Origin: Paucibacter sp. B2R-40
Lineage (GTDB): Bacteria > Pseudomonadota > Gammaproteobacteria > Burkholderiales > Burkholderiaceae_C
Direction: 5' to 3'
Length of the DNA: 64,000 nt
Assembly (NCBI RefSeq): GCF_025717555.1
Contig: NZ_JAJIRP010000011.1
Span: 62,001-126,000 of the forward strand
Shown here in pieces: positions 32,801-41,749 of the stretch (position 1 is its first letter; every line of letters begins with the position of its first letter). The notes beneath the pieces are model-generated. The model searched no databases and had not been told where the DNA came from. It saw nothing but the letters and a program-made list of their open reading frames with translations. The position numbers were made by a program, and so were the translations under genes.

Positions 32801-33604
32801 ATGAGTCCAACACTGAAACTTCTGGCCGCTGCAGCAGGCCTGGCCTTGGCGGCCCAAGCCAGCGCCCAGATCACCTTTTACGAGCATGACAACTTCGGTG
32901 GCCGCTCCTTCAAGACGCAGAACAAGGTCAGCAATCTGCAGCGCTACGGTTTCAATGACCTGGCCTCCTCGGCCGTGGTCAGCAGCGATCGCTGGGAGAT
33001 TTGCGATCAGCAAAACTTCGGCGGGCGCTGTGTCATCTTGCGGCGCGGCAACTACCTGTCCTTGTCCGCCATGGGCTTGAATGACCGCATCTCATCGGCG
33101 CGCGCTGTACCGGCCAATCAGCAGTACGAGGAGCAGCGCTATGCGCCAGCGCCGGTGTCGGTCTATGACTCACGGCGGCGCAATGACGAACGCCTGTACG
33201 AGGCCGAGGTCACCTCCGTGCGTGCGGTAATGGGGAAGCCCCAGCAGCGCTGCTGGGTCGAGCAGCAACAAGTGTCGCAGGCTAGCAATGCCAATGTGCC
33301 CGGCGCGTTGGTGGGCGGATTGCTCGGCGGCGTACTGGGCCACCAGGTCGGCGGTGGCCGCGGGCGTGACTTGGCCACCGTGGGCGGCGTCGTGGCCGGC
33401 GCGGCGATCGGCTCGCAAGTGAACGGCAATTCGCCCTCGACACGTGCGCAAGATGTGCAGCGCTGCAGCTCGGACGACGGCAATGGCCAGCCCGAGTATT
33501 GGGACGTGGGCTACCAATTCCGCGGCCAGGCCCACCATGTGCAGATGAACTCAGCGCCGGGCAGAACTGTCATCGTCAACCGGCAAGGTGAACCGCGTAC
33601 TTGA
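32801..33604 (+). CDS. Beta/gamma-crystallin plus glycine-zipper envelope protein
   Basis: A 267-residue exported protein: signal peptide (cleaved after ASA, residue 22), two crystallin Greek-key motifs (about 23-105; ITFYEHDNFGGRSF and WEICDQQNFGGRCVIL), a linker, and a C-terminal 17-kDa-antigen-like region with a glycine zipper (about 170-215, VGGLLGGVLGHQVGGGRG). Beta/gamma-crystallin domains often bind calcium; glycine zippers insert in the outer membrane. ATG follows CAGGAG. Confidence 0.85.
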   Translation: MSPTLKLLAAAAGLALAAQASAQITFYEHDNFGGRSFKTQNKVSNLQRYGFNDLASSAVVSSDRWEICDQQNFGGRCVILRRGNYLSLSAMGLNDRISSARAVPANQQYEEQRYAPAPVSVYDSRRRNDERLYEAEVTSVRAVMGKPQQRCWVEQQQVSQASNANVPGALVGGLLGGVLGHQVGGGRGRDLATVGGVVAGAAIGSQVNGNSPSTRAQDVQRCSSDDGNGQPEYWDVGYQFRGQAHHVQMNSAPGRTVIVNRQGEPRT

Positions 33605-33646
33605 GGCGCTTGCGGCCAGTTTGCTGCCGCTGAAGCTGCCGTCAAT

Positions 33647-33664
33647 CGTAGGACATTGACTACC
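33647..33664. promoter_or_regulatory. GacA/UvrY-box-like site before 33750
   Basis: CGTAGG-ACATTG-ACTACC: nine of twelve arm bases match the palindrome at 32625. It ends 85 bases before the small gene at 33750. Confidence 0.35.
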
Positions 33665-33749
33665 CCAACAAGCGATGTAGTCCGCTTGGCTCGCCGCCTC
33701 GGCAACTGGACACTGATTGCTCGCTAACCCCCTTCTCAAGAGGTTTCCA

Positions 33750-33893
33750 ATGAGTTTCATTCTGTTCTCGCTGACCGCGCTGGCGTTTGTATCTTCATGC
33801 GGATTGGCCCTCTTGAGTTGGTTCGCTGCAGATCAAGTGCAGGCAGAGATGGGGCGTCAGGCGCTGCACGGCTTGCGGACTTTGGACGAATAA
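33750..33893 (+). CDS. Small membrane protein (47 residues)
   Basis: A short frame beginning MSFILFSLTALAFVSSCG, with one hydrophobic helix and a charged tail ending RTLDE. AGAGG lies seven bases before the ATG. No family recognised. It is 56 bases before the Cys-repeat gene and may be cotranscribed. Confidence 0.5.
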   Translation: MSFILFSLTALAFVSSCGLALLSWFAADQVQAEMGRQALHGLRTLDE

Positions 33894-33949
33894 ACGCCAA
33901 GGCCGATGGCACCCAAGTTCTTAGTTTTTTTCAACCACCAAGGAACATC

Positions 33950-34501
33950 ATGAACAATCAATTCAAGCTCAAGGCCACACTCGTTTTAGCTGCCCTGTTT
34001 TGCTTGCCTGCCGCCCAGGCTGCCCTGACATCCAAAGATGACTTGAAGGCCAGCAAGACCCGCATCGCTGCGGACTACAAGACCGAGAAGGCAGCTTGCT
34101 CGGCCATGAGCGGCAACGCCAAAGATGTGTGCGTCGAAGAAGCCAAAGCACACGAAAAGGTTGCACTGGCTGAAGCCGAGTTGGCCCACACCGGCAGCAC
34201 CAGCGACAGCAACAAGGTGATCGTTGCCAAGGCGGAATCGGCCTATGCCGTCGCCAAAGAGAAATGCGATGACAAGTCCGGCAATGACAAGGACGTCTGC
34301 GTCAAAGAAGCCAAGGCGATCGAAACCAAGGCCTTGGCCGACGTCAAGCTGAGCAAGAAGATCGATACCGCCGTCAAGGACGATGTGCAGAGCAAGCGCG
34401 ACGCCGACTACAAGGTCAGCGTCGAGAAATGCGACGCGCTGTCCGGCGACGCCAAGACCAGCTGCGTCGCCAGCGCTAAAGCCACCTTCGGCAAGGGCTG
34501 A
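33950..34501 (+). CDS. Secreted protein with repeated Cys-pair helical units
   Basis: A 183-residue protein with a signal peptide (cleaved after AQA, residue 24). The mature part carries three copies of a Lys/Ala-rich unit with two cysteines about 12 apart (CSAMSGNAKDVC, CDDKSGNDKDVC, CDALSGDAKTSC) followed by EAKA-type helices, likely one disulfide per unit. Periplasmic; function unknown. AAGGAAC precedes the ATG. Confidence 0.75.
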   Translation: MNNQFKLKATLVLAALFCLPAAQAALTSKDDLKASKTRIAADYKTEKAACSAMSGNAKDVCVEEAKAHEKVALAEAELAHTGSTSDSNKVIVAKAESAYAVAKEKCDDKSGNDKDVCVKEAKAIETKALADVKLSKKIDTAVKDDVQSKRDADYKVSVEKCDALSGDAKTSCVASAKATFGKG

Positions 34502-34552
34502 TGACCTAGCCGGGGCAGCAACCAGCCGCCCTGGCCGAATTGATATCTTGAC

Positions 34553-34577
34553 CCACGCCTGCATTCTTGCGGGCGTG
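34553..34577. terminator. Hairpin after the Cys-repeat gene
   Basis: Arms CACGCCTGC and GCGGGCGTG around ATTCTT, 52 bases after the stop of the Cys-repeat gene, followed by a short pyrimidine stretch. Probable weak terminator. Confidence 0.45.
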
Positions 34578-34648
34578 CCTCTTTGCGCCCCCCCAAGCCG
34601 GGGTGCGGCTTGCGGCTTGCCTTCACGCCTCGAAAGGATGGACTCGAC

Positions 34649-34849
34649 ATGATTGCTTTTCAAGTCAGCGATATGAGTTGCGCGCGTTGCGCCGGTGCCG
34701 TCACCAAGGCACTCAAGGAGGCCGATCATGCCGCCTTGGTGCGGGTGGATATGGCCACCTTCACGGTCGAGATCGAGCCCAGCCACGCCACGGCGCGGCA
34801 ACTGAGCGACGCGATCAAGCGGGCCGGCTATTCGCCGGTGGCCGCATGA
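34649..34849 (+). CDS. Heavy-metal-associated (HMA) domain protein
   Basis: A 66-residue cytoplasmic protein forming a single HMA fold with the metal-binding MSCARC motif (CxxC at residues 10-13). It resembles CopZ-type copper chaperones, although the sequence around the motif is also like stand-alone HMA proteins next to P-type ATPases; none is seen here. AAAGGA precedes the ATG. Its stop overlaps the next start (ATGA). Confidence 0.82.
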   Translation: MIAFQVSDMSCARCAGAVTKALKEADHAALVRVDMATFTVEIEPSHATARQLSDAIKRAGYSPVAA

Positions 34850-35151
34850 AGACCTTTGCGGTGTCCAAGGTCAGGCTTGATGCCGGCGGGCGCATCACCG
34901 CCGTGCTCTGGGGGCCGGTGGATACGGCCAAGAACACCTGGGCAGCGCCCGAGGTCGAGGCACCGGTCAGCGCGGCCGTCAAGGCAATCCGTACCGGCGC
35001 GCCGGTGTTTGCGCTGTTTCCATCGACTCATGGACATGTGCCCGACCGGCAGTTCGTCGTGGCAGACTATGACGGCGGCCGCGCCACCATCGTGATGGAC
35101 GGCCCGGCCACCCATGAACGCGAAGTCCACGATATGGACCGGCTCGCTTGA
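34846..35151 (+). CDS. Unknown small protein coupled to the HMA gene
   Basis: A 101-residue soluble protein with beta-rich pattern (FAVSKVRLDAGGRITAVLWG ... PVFALFPSTHGHVPDRQFV). Coupled to the HMA gene by ATGA and 11 bases before the nitroreductase gene. Not recognised; I have seen similar small proteins in Burkholderiales stress clusters but cannot name a family. Confidence 0.65.
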   Translation: MKTFAVSKVRLDAGGRITAVLWGPVDTAKNTWAAPEVEAPVSAAVKAIRTGAPVFALFPSTHGHVPDRQFVVADYDGGRATIVMDGPATHEREVHDMDRLA

Positions 35152-35162
35152 GGAGGGATTCC

Positions 35163-35822
35163 ATGAACACCTTGACCAAGCTGGCACTCGGTTTGATGGG
35201 GCAGCTCAAACCCTTGCCGCCCATCGGAGATACCGCCGCTCTGCTGAACTTGCCGCCACCGACGCTCACCGGCGGCATGCCTTTGATTGCGGCCCTGTCG
35301 AGCCGGCAGTCGCGGCGCGAGTTTTCACCTAACGCCCTGCCCACGCAGCAGCTGTCCGATCTGCTGTGGGCGGCGGCCGGCATCAACCGGCACGAGCTCG
35401 GTGGGCGCACCGTGCCCAGTGCGATGAACTCGCAAGAGGTGTTGCTCTATGTGGCGATGCCTCAAGGTCTGTTCCTTTACGAGCCCTTGGGCCACCAATT
35501 GCGTTTGATGGTGGCCAGTGATGTGCGCCGCGTCACCGGTCAGCAGGACTTTGTCGACAGCGCGCCACTGGATCTGGTGTTCGTGGCCGATCACGCGCGC
35601 ATGGGCCTGGTGCCGGCTGCCCAGCGGGAGGCCTATGCCTATGCCATGGCCGGTGCGATGGCACAAAACGTCTATCTTTTTTGCGCCTCGGAGGGCTTGG
35701 CGACGGTGATTCGCGCCTGGTTCGACCGCCCTGCGCTGTCCCAAGCCATGGGTCTGCAGGCCGACCATCAATTGCTGCTGTCGCAGACGGTGGGTGCGAT
35801 GAAGGCCGAGCAAGCGGCCTGA
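35163..35822 (+). CDS. Nitroreductase-family (SagB-type) FMN oxidoreductase
   Basis: A 219-residue protein with the nitroreductase fold: FMN-binding SSRQSRREFS near residue 44, LSDLLWAAAGINR, and the C-terminal GAMAQNVYLFCASEGLATVIRAW. The N-terminus is mildly hydrophobic. Strong AGGAGG ribosome site before the ATG. Substrate unknown. It ends 13 bases before pgm and may be in one transcript with the HMA gene. Confidence 0.85.
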   Translation: MNTLTKLALGLMGQLKPLPPIGDTAALLNLPPPTLTGGMPLIAALSSRQSRREFSPNALPTQQLSDLLWAAAGINRHELGGRTVPSAMNSQEVLLYVAMPQGLFLYEPLGHQLRLMVASDVRRVTGQQDFVDSAPLDLVFVADHARMGLVPAAQREAYAYAMAGAMAQNVYLFCASEGLATVIRAWFDRPALSQAMGLQADHQLLLSQTVGAMKAEQAA

Positions 35823-35835
35823 ACCCTGTTCGCGC

Positions 35836-37509
35836 ATGCTCAGCCACCTCAGCCCACGAGCGGGACAAGCGTCATCCGCCGCAGATCTGATCAATGTAGA
35901 TCAGCTCATTGCCACCTACTACGCCGAGCGACCTGATCCGACCATCGCCGCGCAGCGGGTGCAGTTCGGCACCTCGGGCCATCGCGGCTCGGCTTTCGAT
36001 CTGGCCTTCAATGAATGGCATGTGCTGGCCATCACGCAGGCGATCTGCGATCGGCGCAGGCAGCTCGGCATCACCGGGCCGCTCTTCTTGGGGCTGGACA
36101 CCCATGCGCTGTCGGCGCCGGCCTGCGCCACTGCGCTTGAAGTGCTGGCCGCCAATGGCGTCGATGTGATGCTGGCACCCGCCAATGAGCCCACCCCCAC
36201 GCCGGCGGTCTCGCACGCCATCGTCACCTACAACTCGGGCCGGCAACTCAGCCGGGGCAAGGGATGCGCCGATGGCATCCTGCTCACGCCCTCGCACAAC
36301 CCGCCGCGTGATGGCGGCTTCAAGTACAACCCACCCCATGGCGGCCCGGCCGGCGACGCCATCACCGCCCCCATCTCCGCACTCGCTAACGCCTATCTTG
36401 AACGCCACCTGGCGGGTGCGCGGCGCATGCCTCACGCCGCGGCACTGAGGGCGACAACGACCCATAGCCACAACTACAGCGCTCACTATGTCGCCGAGCT
36501 CGACCAGGTGATCGACATGGCGGCGATACGCGCGGCCAAGCTGCGCATCGCGGTCGACCCGATGGGCGGCGCCGGACTGCATTACTGGACCCGCATTGCG
36601 GAGCGCTGGCAGTTGGACCTGACGGTGACGAATCAGCAAGTTGACCCCAGGTTTGCCTTCATGCCGCTGGATTGGGACGGGCAGATCCGCATGGACCCGT
36701 CTTCGGCCTACGCGATGCAGAAGCTGATTGCTGTCAAAGACCAATTCGACATCGCCTTCGCCTGTGACACCGACCACGACCGCCACGGCATCGTCACCTC
36801 CGCACAGGGCTTGTTGGCGCCGAATCATTACCTTTGCGTGGCCATCGACTACTTGTTTCGCCACCGCCCCCTGTGGCCCGCAAAGGCCGGCATCGGCAAG
36901 ACCGTGGTCAGCACGCAGCAGATTGAGCGCGTCGCCAAGCGTCTGGGGCGGCCCATTTTTGAAGTGCCGGTGGGCTTCAAATGGTTTGCCGCCGGCCTGC
37001 TGGACGGCAGCCTGGGCTTTGCCGGCGAAGAGAGCGCGGGCGCCAGCTTTGCCCGGCGCGATGGCACAGTCTGGACCACCGACAAGGACGGCATCACGGC
37101 CGCTTTGCTGGCGGCCGAGATCACGGCCGTGACCGGCCGCGACCCTGGTCTGCTCTACCAGGCACTGGCCGAGAAACTCGGCCGCCCCCTGGCCCAAATG
37201 CTTGCAGCTCCGGCCAACCCGGCGCAAAAGATCGGCTTGGCAGCGCTGTCTGAGCAGGCGCCACAAGCCTTGGCAGCGGCCGAGTTGGCTGGCGAAAAAA
37301 TTGGCGCCATCCTCACCCGTGCGGCCTGCAACGGCGCCCCCATCGGTGGCATCAAGGTCAGCACGGCCAGCGGCTGGTTCGCCGCAAGACCGTCCGGCAC
37401 CGAAGCCATCTACAAGATTTACGCCGAGAGCTTTCGCGATCAAGCGCATCTACAGGCGCTGTTGCGAGAAGCTCAAACCCTGGTCGACGCGGCGATCGCA
37501 CAGCCCTAA
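35836..37509 (+). CDS. pgm: Phosphoglucomutase (alpha-D-glucose specific)
   Basis: A 557-residue cytoplasmic enzyme that interconverts glucose 1- and 6-phosphate. Key motifs: GTSGHRG (near 40), active-site phosphoserine loop TPSHNPPRDGG (near 150), metal-binding DTDHDRHG (near 310), sugar-binding GEESAG (near 400) and C-terminal RPSGTE phosphate site. Length fits the alpha-D-glucose-specific family. Supplies precursors for glycogen or exopolysaccharide. Confidence 0.93.
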   Translation: MLSHLSPRAGQASSAADLINVDQLIATYYAERPDPTIAAQRVQFGTSGHRGSAFDLAFNEWHVLAITQAICDRRRQLGITGPLFLGLDTHALSAPACATALEVLAANGVDVMLAPANEPTPTPAVSHAIVTYNSGRQLSRGKGCADGILLTPSHNPPRDGGFKYNPPHGGPAGDAITAPISALANAYLERHLAGARRMPHAAALRATTTHSHNYSAHYVAELDQVIDMAAIRAAKLRIAVDPMGGAGLHYWTRIAERWQLDLTVTNQQVDPRFAFMPLDWDGQIRMDPSSAYAMQKLIAVKDQFDIAFACDTDHDRHGIVTSAQGLLAPNHYLCVAIDYLFRHRPLWPAKAGIGKTVVSTQQIERVAKRLGRPIFEVPVGFKWFAAGLLDGSLGFAGEESAGASFARRDGTVWTTDKDGITAALLAAEITAVTGRDPGLLYQALAEKLGRPLAQMLAAPANPAQKIGLAALSEQAPQALAAAELAGEKIGAILTRAACNGAPIGGIKVSTASGWFAARPSGTEAIYKIYAESFRDQAHLQALLREAQTLVDAAIAQP

Positions 37510-37543
37510 AGCTGCGGGTTTTGCGCGCCGGCTTAGGCGGCGA

Positions 37544-38242
37544 TCAAGCGCCTGCGACCACACCAAACATCACCCCGGCAGCTGCGGTGACCGCCATGGC
37601 GACAGCACCCCAGAACGCAACCCGCCAAGTGCCGCTCCAAATCGGCGCCCCGCCCGCCTGGGCCGAGACAGCACCCAAGCCCGCCAGAAAAACCAGCGAA
37701 GAGGCCGACACCCAGACAATCAACGACGCCGACGAGGCCGTGGCGACGACGGCGATCGGCAGAGCCGCACCGACCGCAAAGCTACCCGCCGAGGCCAGCG
37801 CGGCTTGGGTCGGACGCGCGGCAGTCGTCTCGGACAGCCCCAACTCGTCGCGAGCATGCGCGCCCAGCGCGTCTCGGGCCGTCAACTGCTTGGCAACCTG
37901 TTCGGCCAAGTCCTTGTCCAGACCACGGCCCACATAAATGCCCGTCAATTCGCGCAGCTCAGCGGCGGGGTCTTGCTGCAGCTCGGCGCGCTCGCGCGCC
38001 AGATCAGCATGCTCGGTGTCTTGCTGCGAATGAACGGAGACGAATTCGCCCGCCGCCATCGACATCGCGCCGGCGATCAGCCCCGACACACTGGTCAGCA
38101 AAATCAAGCGAGGCTCGGCGCCGGCTGCGGCCACGCCGAGCACCAGACTGGCGGTCGAGACGATGCCGTCATTGGCGCCAAGCACGGCGGCGCGCAGCCA
38201 GCCAATGCGCTCGCTGCGGTGATTTTCAGTATGACGGCGCAT
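37544..38242 (-). CDS. VIT1/CCC1-family iron/manganese transporter
   Basis: A 232-residue inner-membrane protein with the VIT1 N-terminus (LRAAVLGANDGIVSTASLVLGV), a cytoplasmic helical insertion rich in Glu (about 80-130, metal-binding in the family) and three further transmembrane helices at the C-terminus. It probably moves Fe2+ or Mn2+ out of the cytoplasm. The start at 38242 is chosen because sequence before it lacks family character. Confidence 0.85.
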   Translation of the reverse strand: MRRHTENHRSERIGWLRAAVLGANDGIVSTASLVLGVAAAGAEPRLILLTSVSGLIAGAMSMAAGEFVSVHSQQDTEHADLARERAELQQDPAAELRELTGIYVGRGLDKDLAEQVAKQLTARDALGAHARDELGLSETTAARPTQAALASAGSFAVGAALPIAVVATASSASLIVWVSASSLVFLAGLGAVSAQAGGAPIWSGTWRVAFWGAVAMAVTAAAGVMFGVVAGA

Positions 38243-38285
38243 CGCTCGGTCTCCGTAAATATAAGTAGTTAGGACATTGCCGGGA

Positions 38286-39500
38286 CTATTCGTGCCGCAA
38301 CGCTTCGATAGGATCCATGCGCGCTGCACGGCGCGCCGGAAAGTAACCAAACACCACGCCGATGGCGGCCGAGAACAGCAGCGAGAGCAGATTGATGGCG
38401 GGATCAAAGGTATAGGGCACGCCCATCACGCCCGACAGCACATAGGACGCCGCCGTGGCAATGATGACGCCGATCAGCCCGCCCAGCGCCGACAGCACCA
38501 CCGCCTCGATCAGGAACTGCAGCAGCACCTCGCTTTCCAGCGCGCCCACGGCCAGGCGCAGGCCAATCTCGCGCGTGCGTTCGGTGACGCTGACCAGCAT
38601 GATGTTCATGATGCCAATGCCGCCCACCAGAAGGCTGACCGCTGCCACCGCGCCGAGCAAGCTGGTCAGCACGCCCATGGTGCTGGACAGGGTCTCGGCG
38701 AGTTGCTGGGTGTCGAAGATATTGAAGTTGTCGTCGTCGCTGTCGGCCAGGTGGCGCCGCTCGCGCAGCAACTGGCGCAAGCTGGCTTTGAGCGGCGCGC
38801 TGTCGCTGCCGTCTTGCATGGACACCAGCAAGACGCCAACCTTGCGGCTGCCGGTGACGCGGCGCTGCAGCGTGTGCAGCGGCAAGAGCACGGTGTCGTC
38901 CTGGTCACCCATGCCGCCTTGGCCCTTGGGGACCAGGATGCCGACGACCTCGCAGGAAAAATTCTTCACCCGCAGCTGCTGACCCAGCCCTGTTTGGCCG
39001 ACCGTGGCGCCCCAGAGTTCGCGCCGCACCGTCTCGCCGATGATGCACACGGCCGCGCCCGACAACTGCTCATCGGCCGCAAACAGCCGCCCGCTGGCGA
39101 GCTCCCAATTGCCGGTCTCGAACCAGGCATTGCTGCTGCCGACCACCGTGGTGGCCCAGTTGCGCCCATTCGCCACCACGGTGGCGCTGGAGCGGCCTTG
39201 CGGCGCGACGGCCGCCACGCCGCCGATTTGTGCGGCGATCGCCTCGCCATCGGCTTCGACGAACTGCGGCACGCCACCGCCGCCGCCACCGCCGCCAATG
39301 CGCTGGCCCGGGCTGACCATCAGCAAATTGGTGCCCAGGCTGGTGATCTTCTGCTCGATCGCCTGGGTGGCGCCATTGCCCAGGGTCACCATGGTGATGA
39401 CGGCGCTGACGCCGATGACGATGCCCAGCACGGTCAGAAACGAGCGCAGCACATTGCGCCGCACCGAGCGCAAAGCGAGCATGAAGACGCTGAAGAGCAT
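38286..39500 (-). CDS. MacB-type ABC transporter permease
   Basis: A 404-residue inner-membrane protein with one N-terminal and three C-terminal transmembrane helices around a large periplasmic domain, the MacB/FtsX topology (RNVLRSFLTVLGIVIGVSAVI at the start, MRLAVGALESEVLLQFLIEA-like coupling region near 315). In E. coli MacB the ATPase is fused; here it is a separate gene upstream. Last gene of the efflux operon. A glycine run of eight residues in the periplasmic part (near 70) is low-complexity. Confidence 0.88.
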   Translation of the reverse strand: MLFSVFMLALRSVRRNVLRSFLTVLGIVIGVSAVITMVTLGNGATQAIEQKITSLGTNLLMVSPGQRIGGGGGGGGVPQFVEADGEAIAAQIGGVAAVAPQGRSSATVVANGRNWATTVVGSSNAWFETGNWELASGRLFAADEQLSGAAVCIIGETVRRELWGATVGQTGLGQQLRVKNFSCEVVGILVPKGQGGMGDQDDTVLLPLHTLQRRVTGSRKVGVLLVSMQDGSDSAPLKASLRQLLRERRHLADSDDDNFNIFDTQQLAETLSSTMGVLTSLLGAVAAVSLLVGGIGIMNIMLVSVTERTREIGLRLAVGALESEVLLQFLIEAVVLSALGGLIGVIIATAASYVLSGVMGVPYTFDPAINLLSLLFSAAIGVVFGYFPARRAARMDPIEALRHE

Positions 39501-39578
39501 CTCAGCCTCCGCCGGGCCGCCGCAGGGCGGCTGAGCGCCCGCTAGGCGGGCGATTGCGCAAAAATTTGAGGGCCAACA

Positions 39579-40328
39579 TCAGGTGGTCTCCGCGGCGGTC
39601 ATAGCGGGAGCGGCCGTGGTCGGATTCGGATTGAGCGCGTCCTTGGCGATGCGCCCGTCAATAAAGTGCACCATGCGCCGCGCGTAGGCGGCCATATCGG
39701 GCTCATGGGTCACCATCAACACGGTGATGCCGTGATCCCGGTTCAGCGCCATCAGCAGGCCCATGATTTCGTGGCTGCGCTGCGTGTCCAGATTGCCAGT
39801 GGGCTCGTCGGCCAGCACCACAGCGGGCTGGGTGACGATGGCACGCGCAATCGCCACGCGCTGCTGCTGGCCGCCCGACAGCTCGCCCGGCGTGTGCTGC
39901 TCCCAGCCCGCCAGCCCCACATCGGCCAAGGCCTTGGCGGCCGCGCTGCGGCGCGCGGCGGCGCTGTCACCTCGGTAGAGCAGCGGCAGCTCCACATTCT
40001 CTTGTGCCGAGGTGCGCGCCAGCAGATTGAAGCCCTGAAACACAAAGCCCAGATAGCGCCGGCGCAGCCGCGCGCGCTGGTCGCGCGAGAGCGCTTCGAC
40101 ATGCGCGCCCTTGAATAGATATTGGCCGCTGCTGGGCGTATCCAGGCAGCCCAGGATGTTCATGGCGGTGGACTTGCCCGAGCCACTCGGCCCCATGATG
40201 GCGACAAACTCGCCGGCCGCGATGTCCAGGTCAATGCCCTTCAGCGCCAACAGCTCTGCCGCCCCGCTGCCATAGCGTTTGCTGACGCCGCGCAATTGGA
40301 TCAATTGCTCGCTCAGGTGCTCGTTCAT
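39579..40328 (-). CDS. MacB/LolD-type ABC ATP-binding protein
   Basis: A 249-residue ATPase with Walker [11 protein letters not shown], signature [14 protein letters not shown] and Walker [13 protein letters not shown]. Its ATG overlaps the stop of the membrane-fusion gene (ATGA) and it is 78 bases before the permease gene. It should energise the MacB-like permease for tripartite efflux of macrolides, peptides or siderophores. Confidence 0.9.
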   Translation of the reverse strand: MNEHLSEQLIQLRGVSKRYGSGAAELLALKGIDLDIAAGEFVAIMGPSGSGKSTAMNILGCLDTPSSGQYLFKGAHVEALSRDQRARLRRRYLGFVFQGFNLLARTSAQENVELPLLYRGDSAAARRSAAAKALADVGLAGWEQHTPGELSGGQQQRVAIARAIVTQPAVVLADEPTGNLDTQRSHEIMGLLMALNRDHGITVLMVTHEPDMAAYARRMVHFIDGRIAKDALNPNPTTAAPAMTAAETT

Positions 40329-41749
40329 TTGGCGCTCGCCGTCTGCTGCGCGGTGATGACCCGCATGCCGACCTTCAGCTCGCCGCCAACAATCTCGGTC
40401 ATATGGCCGTCGCTGATGCCGGGCACCACGGCCACGGCCTTGGGCGCGCCGCCGCTGATGGCCACGCCTTCGGCATCAAGCGGCAAGACCCAGACCTGGC
40501 GCGCCGCTGCCGTGCTGGCGCCATCAGCCGCGCCCCGGCGCCGGCTCTCGGTCTTGGGCGGGCCGAAGGCAATGCCGGACGCAATGCCCTTCTTCGCGAC
40601 GGCGGCCGCCGTGCTGGGCGCATAACGCAAAGCCGCATTGGGCACCAGCAGCACATCTTTGCGCTGGGTGGCGACGATGGTGGCCGTGGCCGTCATGCCC
40701 GGGCGCAGGCTCAGGTCGGCGTTGTCCACATCGAGGTAAGTCAGGTAAGTGACGACGTTGTCGGTGATGGTCGAGCCAAAACCGACCCGCGTGATGCGCG
40801 CCGGAAACGGCCGGCTCGGGTAGGCGCTGACCGTGAACACCGCTGTTTGGCCGACCTTGACCGCGCCGACATCGGCTTCGTCCACATAGACCCACAGGCG
40901 CAGCCGGGCCAGGTCTTCGGCCACGACGAACAGGGTCACGGCCTGCAACGAGGCCGCCACCGCATTGCCCGGCTCGACCGCGCGGGTCAGCACCACGCCG
41001 TCGGCCGGCGCGGCAATCGAGGCTTTGGAGAGATTGATCTGGTCGGTGGACAAGGCGGCCAAGGCATCGCTGATGCCGGCCTTTGCGCTGCCCTGGTCGG
41101 CGATGGCGCGGGCCAGCGTGGCGCTGCCGCTGTCGAGTTCGGCCTTGGACGGCACCTTGCCACCGGACAGCCGCGCCACTTCTTCCAGGCGTCCCAGCGC
41201 GGCGCGGGCTTCGGCGACGGTTGCTCCGGTCTGCTCGAGGCGGGAGTGCGCGGCAGCCAGCGTCGCCTGTGAGCGCTGGATCTGGCCGCGCAGCTTGGCG
41301 GTGTCCAGCACCACCAGCACCTGACCTTTTTTAATGCGGTCATTGACATCGACATTGACCTTCAACACCGTGCCGGACAGCTCGCTGCCGATATTGATGG
41401 AGCGCGTTGGTTGCACCGTGCCGTTGGCGGTGACGCTGAGCGTGAGGTCGCCGCGCGTGACCGGCGCGGTGGTGTAGCTGGGCGCGGCCTTGGCAGCGCG
41501 CCCCATCAGCCACCAGCCCAGGCCTGCCGCCGCCAGCAGCGCGGCCCCAACGGCGATCCACAGCCAGCGGCGGCGGTACCAGGGCAGCGCAGCGGGCTCA
41601 CCCAACAGCGTGTTCATGTCGGCGCCGGGCGCGGCAGGCGCTGCAGTTGGGGATAGGGCAGCCGGGGATACGGCAGGCGGCGCGGCACTCGCTACGCTTG
41701 TGCTTGTCGCTGAGGTCGGCGGGTCCACCGCTGGGCTGGCTGCGTTCAT
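40325..41749 (-). CDS. MacA-like periplasmic membrane-fusion protein
   Basis: A 474-residue protein with a proline/alanine-rich cytoplasmic N-terminus, one transmembrane helix (about residues 65-82), a lipoyl/hairpin region (about 100-240) and beta-barrel domains. The start at 41749 is chosen because it overlaps the stop of the outer-membrane gene (ATGA). It links the permease to the TolC-like channel. Confidence 0.88.
   Translation of the reverse strand: MNAASPAVDPPTSATSTSVASAAPPAVSPAALSPTAAPAAPGADMNTLLGEPAALPWYRRRWLWIAVGAALLAAAGLGWWLMGRAAKAAPSYTTAPVTRGDLTLSVTANGTVQPTRSINIGSELSGTVLKVNVDVNDRIKKGQVLVVLDTAKLRGQIQRSQATLAAAHSRLEQTGATVAEARAALGRLEEVARLSGGKVPSKAELDSGSATLARAIADQGSAKAGISDALAALSTDQINLSKASIAAPADGVVLTRAVEPGNAVAASLQAVTLFVVAEDLARLRLWVYVDEADVGAVKVGQTAVFTVSAYPSRPFPARITRVGFGSTITDNVVTYLTYLDVDNADLSLRPGMTATATIVATQRKDVLLVPNAALRYAPSTAAAVAKKGIASGIAFGPPKTESRRRGAADGASTAAARQVWVLPLDAEGVAISGGAPKAVAVVPGISDGHMTEIVGGELKVGMRVITAQQTASAK

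Noticed and set aside
35872-37449. Minus-strand open frame of 525 codons opposite pgm
   Set aside because: Shadow frame with no recognisable domain; pgm is unambiguous.
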